NCBI GenBank assembly: GCA_023436825.1
Contig: JAEZHS010000041.1
Location: 1-21,677 of the forward strand
Length of the DNA: 21,677 nt
DNA from: Pseudomonadota bacterium
Lineage (GTDB): Bacteria; Pseudomonadota; Alphaproteobacteria; Reyranellales; Reyranellaceae
Direction: 5' to 3'
A program made the translations under genes and the position numbers. How positions within the stretch are numbered: position 1 is the stretch's first letter; each line of letters opens with the position of its first letter. Shown one piece after another: positions 14,012-21,144 of this stretch. The notes beneath the pieces were generated by a model that worked only from the letters and a program-made list of their open reading frames with translations, made no database searches and was not told the DNA's origin.

Positions 14012-14728
14012 TCAGGTTTCCCTGGCGTAGCGCTCGTACAGCGCCATCGCGTTGGCCCAGCGGATGTGCTGCATGAAGGCGTCGACATAGTCCGCCGCCC
14101 GCGCGCCGTAGTCCATCTGATAGGCGTGCTCGTACATGTCGAGGGCGAGGATCGGACGGCCGCCCGCCAGCGTCATGGTGTGATCCGCGGCCCAGCTGTT
14201 GACCAGGCGCTTGTCGCGCGGCGAATAGTTCAGCAGCACCCAGCCGGAGCCGCCGCCCAGCGCCTTGCCGGTGGCGGCGAACTCGGCCTTCCAGCGGGCC
14301 AGGCTGCCGAAGTCGCGAGCAAGCGCCTGGGCCAGTGCTCCATCCGGTTCGCCTGCGCCGGCCAGGCTGTCGAAGTAGAGCTCATGGATGATCATCGAGT
14401 TGGTGGCGATCAATTCCTCGCGCTTCAGCCCGTTGACGACGAAGACCGGCGCGGTGGCGATGTTGAGCGCGGCGAGCTGGGCGGTGATGGCGTTCAGACG
14501 CTTCACGGCGCCGCCGTAGTTGTTCTCATAGTGGCTGACCAAAAGCTTCTCGGACAGGCCCGGCACCTTCGCCGGGTCGAACGGCAGCTTCTTCATCGCG
14601 TATTCCATCTTGGGGACCACTGGTACCTCTTGAGCGCGCGCCATTCGTGGAGGCAGGGACGTCGCAAGCATTGCCGCGGCGATGGTCGCAGTGCCCATCG
14701 CATCGCGTCTCGTCAGCTTCGTAGTCAT
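14012..14728 (-). CDS. Tat-exported divergent Fe/Mn superoxide dismutase (ChrC-like)
   Basis: A 238-residue protein with a Tat signal (LTRRDAMGTATIAAAM, cleavage near ARA at 32) and an Fe/Mn SOD fold that converts superoxide to O2 and H2O2 in the periplasm. The four metal ligands are present: H66 (SHYENNY), H115 (IIHELYF), D197 and H201 (DMYEHAY). Several usual residues differ: the gateway Tyr, the second-shell His and the Gln near the HxxYW motif are absent, and W after H115 is Phe. A His at 183 (AADHT) may sit where MnSOD has its Gln. It overlaps the preceding micro-ORF by ATGA and lies in the chromate locus. Activity and metal are inferred. Confidence 0.87.
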   Translation of the reverse strand: MTTKLTRRDAMGTATIAAAMLATSLPPRMARAQEVPVVPKMEYAMKKLPFDPAKVPGLSEKLLVSHYENNYGGAVKRLNAITAQLAALNIATAPVFVVNGLKREELIATNSMIIHELYFDSLAGAGEPDGALAQALARDFGSLARWKAEFAATGKALGGGSGWVLLNYSPRDKRLVNSWAADHTMTLAGGRPILALDMYEHAYQMDYGARAADYVDAFMQHIRWANAMALYERYARET

Positions 14729-14857
14729 TCGCTCCTCCTGTGTTGAATCCTCCTACAGACCAGAACGAGGGAGTAGATGACGCCCGCGAGCGAGCAGGCG
14801 GCCAGCGCCACCTCGACCGAGCGGCGGGAATGGAGCGTCTGTGCGGGTGGCCTGCAT
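14725..14857 (-). pseudogene. Small single-helix membrane peptide gene, apparently frameshifted
   Basis: An ATG at 14857 has AGGAGG 5 nt upstream (14863-14868) and begins MQATRTDA, but its frame then runs into codons with poor third-position bias and stops near 14755. A one-base shift gives a frame with strong GC3 bias that encodes one hydrophobic helix, SVEVALAACSLAGVIYSLVL, then a basic end CRRIQHRRSE, and whose TGA overlaps the SOD ATG as ATGA. The intact product would be about 43 residues. Either the gene is broken, or one base is wrong in the sequence. If the frame is intact, a GTG at 14811 could start a 28-residue helix. No family recognised. Confidence 0.45.
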
Positions 14858-14888
14858 GGCTGCCTCCTTCAGTCTCTCATCATTGGCT

Positions 14889-15811
14889 TCACAGGACGCT
14901 ATAGATCGCCGCACGATGGGTTTGCGGCAGGAAGGCGATGAGCGTGTCGCCCGTCGGCGGGAAAGCGGTGGTGTGCGCGCCTTTCTCGGTGACGATGATA
15001 CCAAGGCTTTTCATTGTTGTGGTCTCGAATACGTCGACCACACCGGGATCGCCGACGGCGGCGTAGAGCTGACGGCGCTTGGGATTGAACCAGACGACGT
15101 CCGGCACTCCCGAGAGCTTGCCCTGGCTGAGCACTTTTCCCGTCCCGGCATCGAGCGTCACCAGCACGCCCGCGTCGCAGGCGCAGAACAGGCGGCGCGT
15201 CGCCGGATCGAAATCAAGGCCGTGCGCGCCGTCCGCCGGGAGCGGCATGGTGCGCGCGACCCGGTCCGGCTCACGGGCGTCGACGACGACGATCTGCGAA
15301 GGCTGCATGATGTTGACGTAGAAGGCTTGAGCGTCGGCATCGAACACCGTCCAGCGGGTGCGGCCCGGCACCTCGATCGAGGAGCGCAAGGCGCGCGAAT
15401 CGAGATCGACCACGGAGAGCGTGTAGCTGCGCGGCACCGACGGATCGCCGACATTGGCAGCAAGCACCAGGCGCCGTCTGCGTCGTAAGCGAGGCCATTG
15501 GGTCGTTCGCCGACGGCGATCTTGGTCACTTCCGGATCGGTCCCGGGCGTGAAGACGCCGATCGTGTTCTCGCCACGGTTGGAGGTAAAGACCAGCTGGC
15601 TCTCATCGCTCACCAATGCACCCGCCACGGCGGTGAGGCCGGGGATCGAATAGAGGTGCTTCCGCGTCGCCGGATCGAACACGTCGACCGCGTCGTTGGC
15701 AGTGTGCGCGACATAGACATGGCCGGTGGCGGCGTGGACGGCGGCATGGTCGAAGCCGCCGCTGCCCTTGTGCGCGGGCAGCGCGATGTGACCGGTAAGC
15801 TGCAGAGGCAT
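14889..15811 (-). pseudogene. YncE-like beta-propeller protein, one frameshift
   Basis: Two pieces of one beta-propeller of about 308 residues in different frames. The 5' piece starts at ATG 15811 (MPLQLTGHIALPAHKGSGGF) and continues through HVYVAHTANDAVDVFDPATR to AYDADGAW; the 3' piece resumes as VLAANVGDPSVPRSYTLSVV and ends at 14889. Restoring one C within about 15468-15474 would join them as DGALVLAANVGD. YVTN/YncE propellers contain repeats of VYVA...N...V.V.D, seen here at least five times. No signal peptide, so it would act in the cytoplasm. It begins 5 nt after the MATE stop with GAGGTG ahead. Ligand unknown. Could be a real mutation or a sequencing error. Confidence 0.82.
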
Positions 15812-15816
15812 GGCGT

Positions 15817-17196
15817 TCACCTCAACCTGGCGAAAAAGCGGAAGGCGCCGATCAGCACGCCGCCCATCGTCACCAGGCCGAGCGCGGTAACGACGGCGAT
15901 GCCGGTGAGACCGGTCTGCAGGATCTCGACCGCGATCCAGCCGCCCAGAACGACGACCGCCAGGCGGCAGCTCATGGCGGCGAGCGGCCACTGCGGCTGG
16001 CGTGTCGCCTGGAAGGCGGAGTTGAGCAGGGTGCCGGCGACGAACGGATAGGCCAGGCCGACGATCGCGAGGTAGAGCGCCCCATCGGCGAGGATCTTCG
16101 GATCGCTGTTGAACAGGCCCATCCAGCGGCCCGGTGCGGCGATGGCGAGCAGGCTGATGCAGGCCATGGCGGCGGCGGACAGTCCGAGCGCGATCCAGAC
16201 GATGCGCGCGGCGCGTGCGAACTGCCTGGCGCCGATATTGGCGCCCATCATGGCAAGCACGGCGGCGCCCATGCTGAAGTTCAGCGGATAGAGCAGGTAT
16301 TCCAGCCGCACCGCCGCGCCGAAGGCGGCGAGCGAGGTCGCACCCAGCACGCCGGCAAATGTCGTGAGTGTTGCCAATGCTGCATTGTTCAGCACCGGCG
16401 CGAGCGACATCGGCGCGCCGACTTTCAGTATCTCGCCGAACAGCTTGCGCTCCAGGGGTACGTCGGCGAAGGAGAGCGTGATCGCGGTTCGGCCGGAGCC
16501 GAGGTAGATCGCAAGCGCGGTGGCCGAGGCGAGGAAGGAAATCACCGTGGCGAGGCCGGCGCCGGTGATGCCGAGCGCCGGGACGGGTCCCCAACCGAAC
16601 ACCAGGACCGGCACCAGCGCGATGTGCAAGGCCTCGGCCGCGATGTAGACCCAAGCGAGGATCGCCGCATGACCCGTGCCACGCACGATGCTGGTGAGCG
16701 CGCCGAGCAGCCAGTAGGCGATCGCGCCGGCGAAGATGACGTTGGAATATTCCAGCGCCGCCGCCAGCACCGGACCGCGCTCGCCCAGCAGGCGATAGAG
16801 GGCAGGGCCGCCCAGCAGGAACGTCGCGCTGAACAGGATGGCCGCGCCGGCGGCGATCACCAGGGCGTGACAGGCGAGCGCGCGTGCTTCATCCGTGCGC
16901 CCCGCGCCGAGGCTCCGAGCGACCGCGGCCGCGATGGCGCCGCCCATCGCCATGTTGGCCATCTGCTGCATCAGCATCAGGAAGGGAAAGACCAGCGCAA
17001 GGCCGGCCAATGCTTCCAGGCCGAGGTAGCCCACGAAGTGGGCGTCGACGCTCGCGGTCACGGCGATCAGGATGACGTTCACGGCGAGATTCGGCGTCGC
17101 GATGCGCAGCATCGTCGCCACGATCGGCCCTTCGAGCAGAAGCCGCGTGCGCGCGGTGACCGCCGGGACGGCCTGCCTCACCGTGGTGTCGGTCAT
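15817..17196 (-). CDS. MATE-family efflux transporter
   Basis: A 459-residue protein with about twelve hydrophobic helices in two homologous halves, the MATE (NorM/DinF) layout. The start is MTDTTVRQAVPAVTARTRLL followed by GPIVATMLRIATPNLAVNV; the first half has FPFLMLMQQMANMAMGGAIA and the second half LEYLLYPLNFSMGAAVLAMM. MATE proteins export organic cations, drugs or metabolites using Na+ or H+. It sits 7 nt after the stop of the ChrB-C-domain gene and 5 nt before the beta-propeller, so it belongs to the leftward operon. Its presence in a chromate locus is unusual; the cargo could be a thiol, chelate or reduced chromium complex, but that is only a guess. Confidence 0.88.
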   Translation of the reverse strand: MTDTTVRQAVPAVTARTRLLLEGPIVATMLRIATPNLAVNVILIAVTASVDAHFVGYLGLEALAGLALVFPFLMLMQQMANMAMGGAIAAAVARSLGAGRTDEARALACHALVIAAGAAILFSATFLLGGPALYRLLGERGPVLAAALEYSNVIFAGAIAYWLLGALTSIVRGTGHAAILAWVYIAAEALHIALVPVLVFGWGPVPALGITGAGLATVISFLASATALAIYLGSGRTAITLSFADVPLERKLFGEILKVGAPMSLAPVLNNAALATLTTFAGVLGATSLAAFGAAVRLEYLLYPLNFSMGAAVLAMMGANIGARQFARAARIVWIALGLSAAAMACISLLAIAAPGRWMGLFNSDPKILADGALYLAIVGLAYPFVAGTLLNSAFQATRQPQWPLAAMSCRLAVVVLGGWIAVEILQTGLTGIAVVTALGLVTMGGVLIGAFRFFARLR

Positions 17197-17203
17197 GACG
17201 GCC

Positions 17204-17659
17204 TCAGGTCATCTTGGGCGGCCAGTTGTGGGTCTCGCCGACCAGGTGCCGGCACCAGGCATAGAGCGCGTCGTACATGACCAGGCCGTGCTTCAGCATC
17301 TCGTGGTCGTCCGGGTAGACGTGGCCCAGTCCCAGGGAGATCGCGAACAGGCCGGGCGACTGCGGCGTCAGGTCGAGGCGCGAGGTATCGGCGCCGCGCA
17401 CGATCTCGGCCAGCTTGTCGAGACCCGGCGCGTCGAGCCTGTACTCGGCGATGAAGGCGTCGAAGCTGCACTTGTCGCCGACATGGCTGAACTTCACGCC
17501 CGGGATGTCGTAGGGGATGGCGCCCGTCTTCTCCGCCGTCGCCAGCACCTGATCGGGCGGCACGTAGAGGAACTCCGGCTGCTTCTCGATGAAGCGCTGG
17601 ATCAGCCAAGGACAGGCTATGCGGTCGATCTTCGGCCGCTCACGGGTGACCCACTTCAT
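17204..17659 (-). CDS. Stand-alone ChrB C-terminal domain protein
   Basis: A 151-residue protein that corresponds to the C-terminal domain of ChrB alone. It begins KWVTRERPKIDRIACPWLIQ, closely matching WVTREHVQIDRIASAWLVRR in the full chrB of this window, and continues with YDIPGVKFSHVGDKCSFDAF, parallel to FDMFEGEYTHEGDRCTFEVL. The N-terminal ChrB domain is absent, so it is not a DNA-binding regulator by itself. The domain in ChrB is thought to sense chromate; stand-alone forms are of unknown function. It overlaps the SOD-rhodanese gene by ATGA, with AGGAGA upstream, and leads to the MATE gene 7 nt away. It may be a sensor subunit or a chromate-binding enzyme. Confidence 0.87.
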   Translation of the reverse strand: MKWVTRERPKIDRIACPWLIQRFIEKQPEFLYVPPDQVLATAEKTGAIPYDIPGVKFSHVGDKCSFDAFIAEYRLDAPGLDKLAEIVRGADTSRLDLTPQSPGLFAISLGLGHVYPDDHEMLKHGLVMYDALYAWCRHLVGETHNWPPKMT

Positions 17660-18597
17660 GGCTTGTCTCCTTCCTCGAGTGGTTCGGTGGGATGGCCGTC
17701 GGCTCGCCATGTGCCGAGGCCGCCGGCGACTGCCACGGCGTCGATGCCGCGCTCGCGCAGCTTGGCCGCGCAGTCGCCGCCGATCTCGAAGCCCCAGGCG
17801 CAGTAGACCAGCGCCTTGCTGCCCTTGGGCAGCGAGGCTGCGACGGCGTCGACTTTGTCGGGTGGGGCGCGCCGCGCGCCGCGCAGGCCGAACGGGATCA
17901 TCGCGGCGTCGTCGGCGAGCCGCGCATCGATCACCAGCAGGCCGGGCTCGTTCTCCAGTCGCTGCCGGGCCGCTTCGGGCGAGATCATTGCGTCGGTCCG
18001 CCACGGGCTTTCCGAGCCCGCGAAGCGCTCGGCGATCCTGGGCCAATGCAGGTTGTTCATGAAGGCGTCGACGTATGCTCCGACGTTGGCGCCGAAGTCG
18101 AGGTGGTAGGAATGCTCGTACATGTCGAGCGCCAGGATCGGCGTGCCGCCGGCGAGGCTGTGCGTATGGTCGGCCTGCCAGACATTGGTGAGGGTGCCGT
18201 CACGCGGTGAGCGCGTCAGCACCACCCAACCCGAGCCGCCGCCCAGCGCGCGGCCCATGGCCGTGAACTCGGCGCGCCAACGCTCGATCGTGCCGAAGTC
18301 GCGGGTGATCGCCTCGCCCAGCGCGCCATCGGGCGGGCCGCCGCTGCCGCCCAACCCGTCGAAGTAGAGCTCATGCAGCAGCATGGAATTGGTCGCGACC
18401 AGCTCCTCGCGCTTCAGCCCGTTCAGCACGAAACCCGGCGCGCCAGCGGGATCGAGCACCTTCAATTCACCGCGGATGGCGTTCAGCCGGCGCACTGCTC
18501 CGCCGTAGTTGTTCTCGTAGTGGCTGCCGATCAGCCGGACGCTGAGACCGTTGAGGCGTCCCGGCTTGAAGGCGATGGGCTTGGTCTTGAAGACCAT
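17656..18597 (-). CDS. Superoxide dismutase-rhodanese fusion protein
   Basis: A 313-residue two-domain protein without a signal peptide, so cytoplasmic. Residues about 1-195 are a divergent Fe/Mn SOD with H26 (SHYENNY), H75 (LLHELYF), D158 and H162 (DMYEHSY) as metal ligands and H144 (QADHT). Residues about 203-305 are a rhodanese domain with the catalytic Cys266 in VYCAWGFE. Superoxide disproportionation and sulfur transfer in one chain is uncommon; it could link oxidant removal to sulfur chemistry during chromate stress. The longest frame reaches upstream to 18735, but the ATG at 18597 has GGAG 6 nt before it and starts at the family N-terminus; another in-frame ATG is at 18609. It is the first gene of the leftward operon. 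Confidence 0.88.
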   Translation of the reverse strand: MVFKTKPIAFKPGRLNGLSVRLIGSHYENNYGGAVRRLNAIRGELKVLDPAGAPGFVLNGLKREELVATNSMLLHELYFDGLGGSGGPPDGALGEAITRDFGTIERWRAEFTAMGRALGGGSGWVVLTRSPRDGTLTNVWQADHTHSLAGGTPILALDMYEHSYHLDFGANVGAYVDAFMNNLHWPRIAERFAGSESPWRTDAMISPEAARQRLENEPGLLVIDARLADDAAMIPFGLRGARRAPPDKVDAVAASLPKGSKALVYCAWGFEIGGDCAAKLRERGIDAVAVAGGLGTWRADGHPTEPLEEGDKP

Positions 18598-18608
18598 TCC
18601 AATCTCCA

Positions 18609-18656
18609 TTGATACAGTTGTTTCATTAACCATATAACGTGGTACGCCGATGGCAA
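18609..18656. promoter_or_regulatory. Overlapping divergent sigma70-like promoters
   Basis: Rightward for chrB: TTGATA (18609-18614), 18-nt spacer, TATAAC (18633-18638). Leftward for the SOD-rhodanese operon: TTGCCA (18656-18651), 16-nt spacer, TATGGT (18634-18629). The two -10 boxes overlap, so the polymerases should compete for the same DNA. The region is AT-rich against its neighbours. Start sites would be near 18645 and 18622; the leftward leader is then about 25 nt and the rightward about 65 nt. Confidence 0.55.
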
Positions 18657-18667
18657 GAAGAAAGATA

Positions 18668-18705
18668 CACCTGTTGCAAAATATTGGCGCGCTGTGGTAC
18701 AGGTG
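18668..18705. promoter_or_regulatory. Inverted repeat in the chrB leader, candidate ChrB operator
   Basis: CACCTGT (18668-18674) and ACAGGTG (18699-18705) form a 7-bp inverted repeat with a 24-nt AT-containing spacer, directly upstream of the chrB start (18710) and downstream of the predicted rightward start site. GTGGTAC occurs at 18640-18646 and 18694-18700 as a direct repeat. ChrB is known to regulate its own operon in related systems, so this is a candidate site; binding is not shown. Confidence 0.42.
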
Positions 18706-18709
18706 AACC

Positions 18710-19702
18710 ATGAATGCCGGCGAAATCGTCTCCAAAACCTCTTGGCTGCTGCTGATCCATCAGCTGCCGGCCAAGCCCGCCTATGCACGGGTGAAGGTGT
18801 GGCGGCGCCTTCAGGCGCTGGGCGCGGTCATCGTCAAGAACGCGGTCTATGCATTGCCCTCCAACGAGGAGACCCAGGAGGACTTCGCCTGGCTGGCGCG
18901 CGAGATCGACGAGCTGGGGGGCGAGGCCTTTGTCTGTGAGGCCGAGCTCGTCGAGGGCCTGGGCGATGCCGAGTTGCGCCAGATGTTCGTCGCCGCCCGC
19001 AACGAGGACTACGCGCGGGTGGCCGGGGAGGCGCGCACCCTCGTGAGCCGCCTGGACGAGGCCGCGAGCAACGGCGAGCTCGCCGACATCGCCAACCAGA
19101 CGGCGCGGCTGCGCAAGCAGCTGAGCGAGATCACCGCCATCGATTTCTTCGAGGCCGACGGGCGCGACGCTGCCGAGCAGCCGATCACCCGCCTGGAACA
19201 CCATCTGAGCCAAGGGAGCGAAACCATGACTCCACAACAGGGCGCGCCGGCCGCGCCATCGGCTGACAGCAAGATCTGGGTGACCCGCGAGCATGTGCAG
19301 ATCGATCGTATCGCATCGGCCTGGCTGGTCCGCCGCTTCATCGATCCGTCGGCGCGTTTCAAGTTCGTGCCCGGTCGCAGCCACGCGCCGCGGGCCAACG
19401 AAGTGCGCTTCGACATGTTCGAGGGCGAGTACACCCACGAGGGCGACCGCTGCACCTTCGAGGTGCTGCTGAAGCGCGCCGGCCTCGACGATCCCGCGCT
19501 CGCCGCCATCGGCGAGATCATCCACGACATCGACCTCAAGGACGGCAAGTTCGGCCGCGAGGAGACGGCCGGCATCCGAACCGTCATGTCGGGCATTGCC
19601 GCCGCCCATCGCGAGGACGAGCAGCGGCTGGCCCGCGGCGCCGCCGTGCTCGACGATCTGTATGAGTATTTCAAGGTCGCCGGCCCCGAGAAGGCACGAT
19701 GA
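18710..19702 (+). CDS. chrB: Chromate resistance regulator ChrB
   Basis: A 330-residue protein with the two-domain layout of ChrB. The N-terminal part (about 1-165) begins SKTSWLLLIHQLPAKPAYAR and has the winged-helix-like KVWRRLQALGAVIVKNAVY segment, with a helical linker afterwards; the C-terminal part (about 185-325) begins WVTREHVQIDRIASAWLVRR and has EGEYTHEGDRCTFEVL. ChrB is a chromate-sensing regulator of the chr operon in Ochrobactrum and Cupriavidus-type systems. ATG 18710 lies right behind the inverted repeat, with AGGTG 4-8 nt before it. The stop overlaps the chrA ATG as ATGA, so the two are translationally coupled. Chromate as the signal is taken from the family. Confidence 0.93.
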   Translation: MNAGEIVSKTSWLLLIHQLPAKPAYARVKVWRRLQALGAVIVKNAVYALPSNEETQEDFAWLAREIDELGGEAFVCEAELVEGLGDAELRQMFVAARNEDYARVAGEARTLVSRLDEAASNGELADIANQTARLRKQLSEITAIDFFEADGRDAAEQPITRLEHHLSQGSETMTPQQGAPAAPSADSKIWVTREHVQIDRIASAWLVRRFIDPSARFKFVPGRSHAPRANEVRFDMFEGEYTHEGDRCTFEVLLKRAGLDDPALAAIGEIIHDIDLKDGKFGREETAGIRTVMSGIAAAHREDEQRLARGAAVLDDLYEYFKVAGPEKAR

Positions 19703-21099
19703 GCGAGATTGCCGCCACCAAGGTCCACGACGCGCCGAGTCACGGTGTGCCGTTCCGCGAAGCCATGAAGGTGTGGGCGCGGGTCGCCGCGCTCTCCTTC
19801 GGCGGCCCGGCCGGGCAGATCGCGGTCATGCATCGCATCATCGTCGAGGAGAAGAAGTGGATCGGCGAGAACCGTTTCCTGCAGGCGCTGAACTACTGCA
19901 CCTTGCTGCCCGGCCCCGAGGCGCAGCAGCTCGCGATCTACATCGGTTGGCTGATGCACAAGACCAGGGGCGGGCTGTTCGCCGGCACGCTGTTCGTGCT
20001 GCCCGGCCTGCTCGCCATCATGGCGCTTTCCTGGATCTACGTGCTGTTCGGCAAGGTACCGGCGATCGAGGGCCTGTTTTTCGGTCTGAAGGCCGCGGTG
20101 CTGGTGATCGTCGTCGAAGCGGTGCTGCGCGTCGGCCGGCGGGCGCTCAAGAACAACGTCATGGTGGCGCTGGCCGCGGTGTCGTTCATCGCGATCTTCT
20201 TCTACGACATACCGTTCCCCGTCATCGTGTTCGGCGCCGGTGCCATCGGTTATGTCGCCGGCCGGGCCGGAGCGCAGCCCTTCCTGAGCGCCGGAGGCCA
20301 CGGCAAGGTCGGCGATCGGCAGATCGCCGACCGCGATTCGCTGCTGGGGGAGGAGACGCCCGAGCATGCTCGGCCCAACCTGCGCTGGTCGCTGTCGATC
20401 ACGGCGGTGTTCCTGGCGCTCTGGCTGGTGCCGATCGCCGCCCTCTACCTGACTCTGGGCGGCGGCAACGTCTTCACCCAGATCGCGATCTTTTTCAGCA
20501 AGATGGCGGTCGTGACCTTCGGCGGCGCCTACGCCGTGCTGGCTTATGTGGCCCAGCAGGCGGTCGACCACTATCACTGGGTGAAGGCCGGCGAGATGCT
20601 CGATGGCCTGGGCATGGCCGAGACGACGCCCGGCCCGCTGATCATGGTGACGCAGTTCGTCGGGTTCCTGGGGGCATGGCGCGAGCCCGGCGCCTTGCCG
20701 CCGCTGCTGGCCGCGACGCTGGGCGGCCTGCTCACCACCTGGGTCACTTTTGTGCCGTGCTTCCTCTGGATCTTCTTCGGTGCGCCCTTCGTCGAGGCGC
20801 TGCGCTCGAACAAGGCGCTGGGGGCGGCGCTCGGCGCCATCACCGCCGCGGTGGTGGGCGTGATCCTGAACCTCGCGGTGTGGTTCGCACTCCACGTGCT
20901 GTTCGCCAAGCTGGTGCCGGTGACGTTCCTCGGCGCCAGCGTCAGCCTGCCGATCCTGTCCTCGATCGACATTCCGTCGGCGGTGCTCGCGGTCGCCTCG
21001 GCCGTGGCGATCTTCCGCTTCAAGCTCGGGATGATTCCGGTCCTGCTCGCGAGCGCGTTGGCGGGAATGATCTACTATCTCGCGATCGGAGCCGTCTGA
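19699..21099 (+). CDS. chrA: Chromate transporter ChrA (long, two-domain CHR family)
   Basis: A 466-residue inner-membrane protein of the long CHR type with two similar halves. The first half has the SFGGPAGQIAVMH signature and YCTLLPGPEAQQLAIYIGW; the second half has TFGGAYAVLAYVAQQAVDH and AETTPGPLIMVTQFVGFLGA, and the rest is hydrophobic. A hydrophilic loop (about 195-230) separates the halves. ChrA exports chromate from the cytoplasm, driven by the proton gradient, and so gives chromate resistance. It overlaps chrB by ATGA and is followed 45 nt later by a SOD gene, the chrB-chrA-chrC order known from Ochrobactrum and Cupriavidus. Length and motifs are complete. Confidence 0.95.
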   Translation: MSEIAATKVHDAPSHGVPFREAMKVWARVAALSFGGPAGQIAVMHRIIVEEKKWIGENRFLQALNYCTLLPGPEAQQLAIYIGWLMHKTRGGLFAGTLFVLPGLLAIMALSWIYVLFGKVPAIEGLFFGLKAAVLVIVVEAVLRVGRRALKNNVMVALAAVSFIAIFFYDIPFPVIVFGAGAIGYVAGRAGAQPFLSAGGHGKVGDRQIADRDSLLGEETPEHARPNLRWSLSITAVFLALWLVPIAALYLTLGGGNVFTQIAIFFSKMAVVTFGGAYAVLAYVAQQAVDHYHWVKAGEMLDGLGMAETTPGPLIMVTQFVGFLGAWREPGALPPLLAATLGGLLTTWVTFVPCFLWIFFGAPFVEALRSNKALGAALGAITAAVVGVILNLAVWFALHVLFAKLVPVTFLGASVSLPILSSIDIPSAVLAVASAVAIFRFKLGMIPVLLASALAGMIYYLAIGAV

Positions 21100-21144
21100 A
21101 GGGAGATACGACCGATCCTGGATGCCGCAGAAAGAGGAGGTTGT

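Noticed and set aside
14753..15004. 83-codon minus-strand frame crossing the end of the propeller and the micro-ORF
   Set aside because: Its first part overlaps the propeller in another frame and has poor third-position bias; only the ribosome-binding site and first codons at 14857 seemed meaningful.
15812..16654. Long minus-strand frame fusing a MATE-region stretch to the beta-propeller
   Set aside because: The upstream part is a wrong-frame reading of the MATE gene; only the piece from 15811 on is propeller-like.
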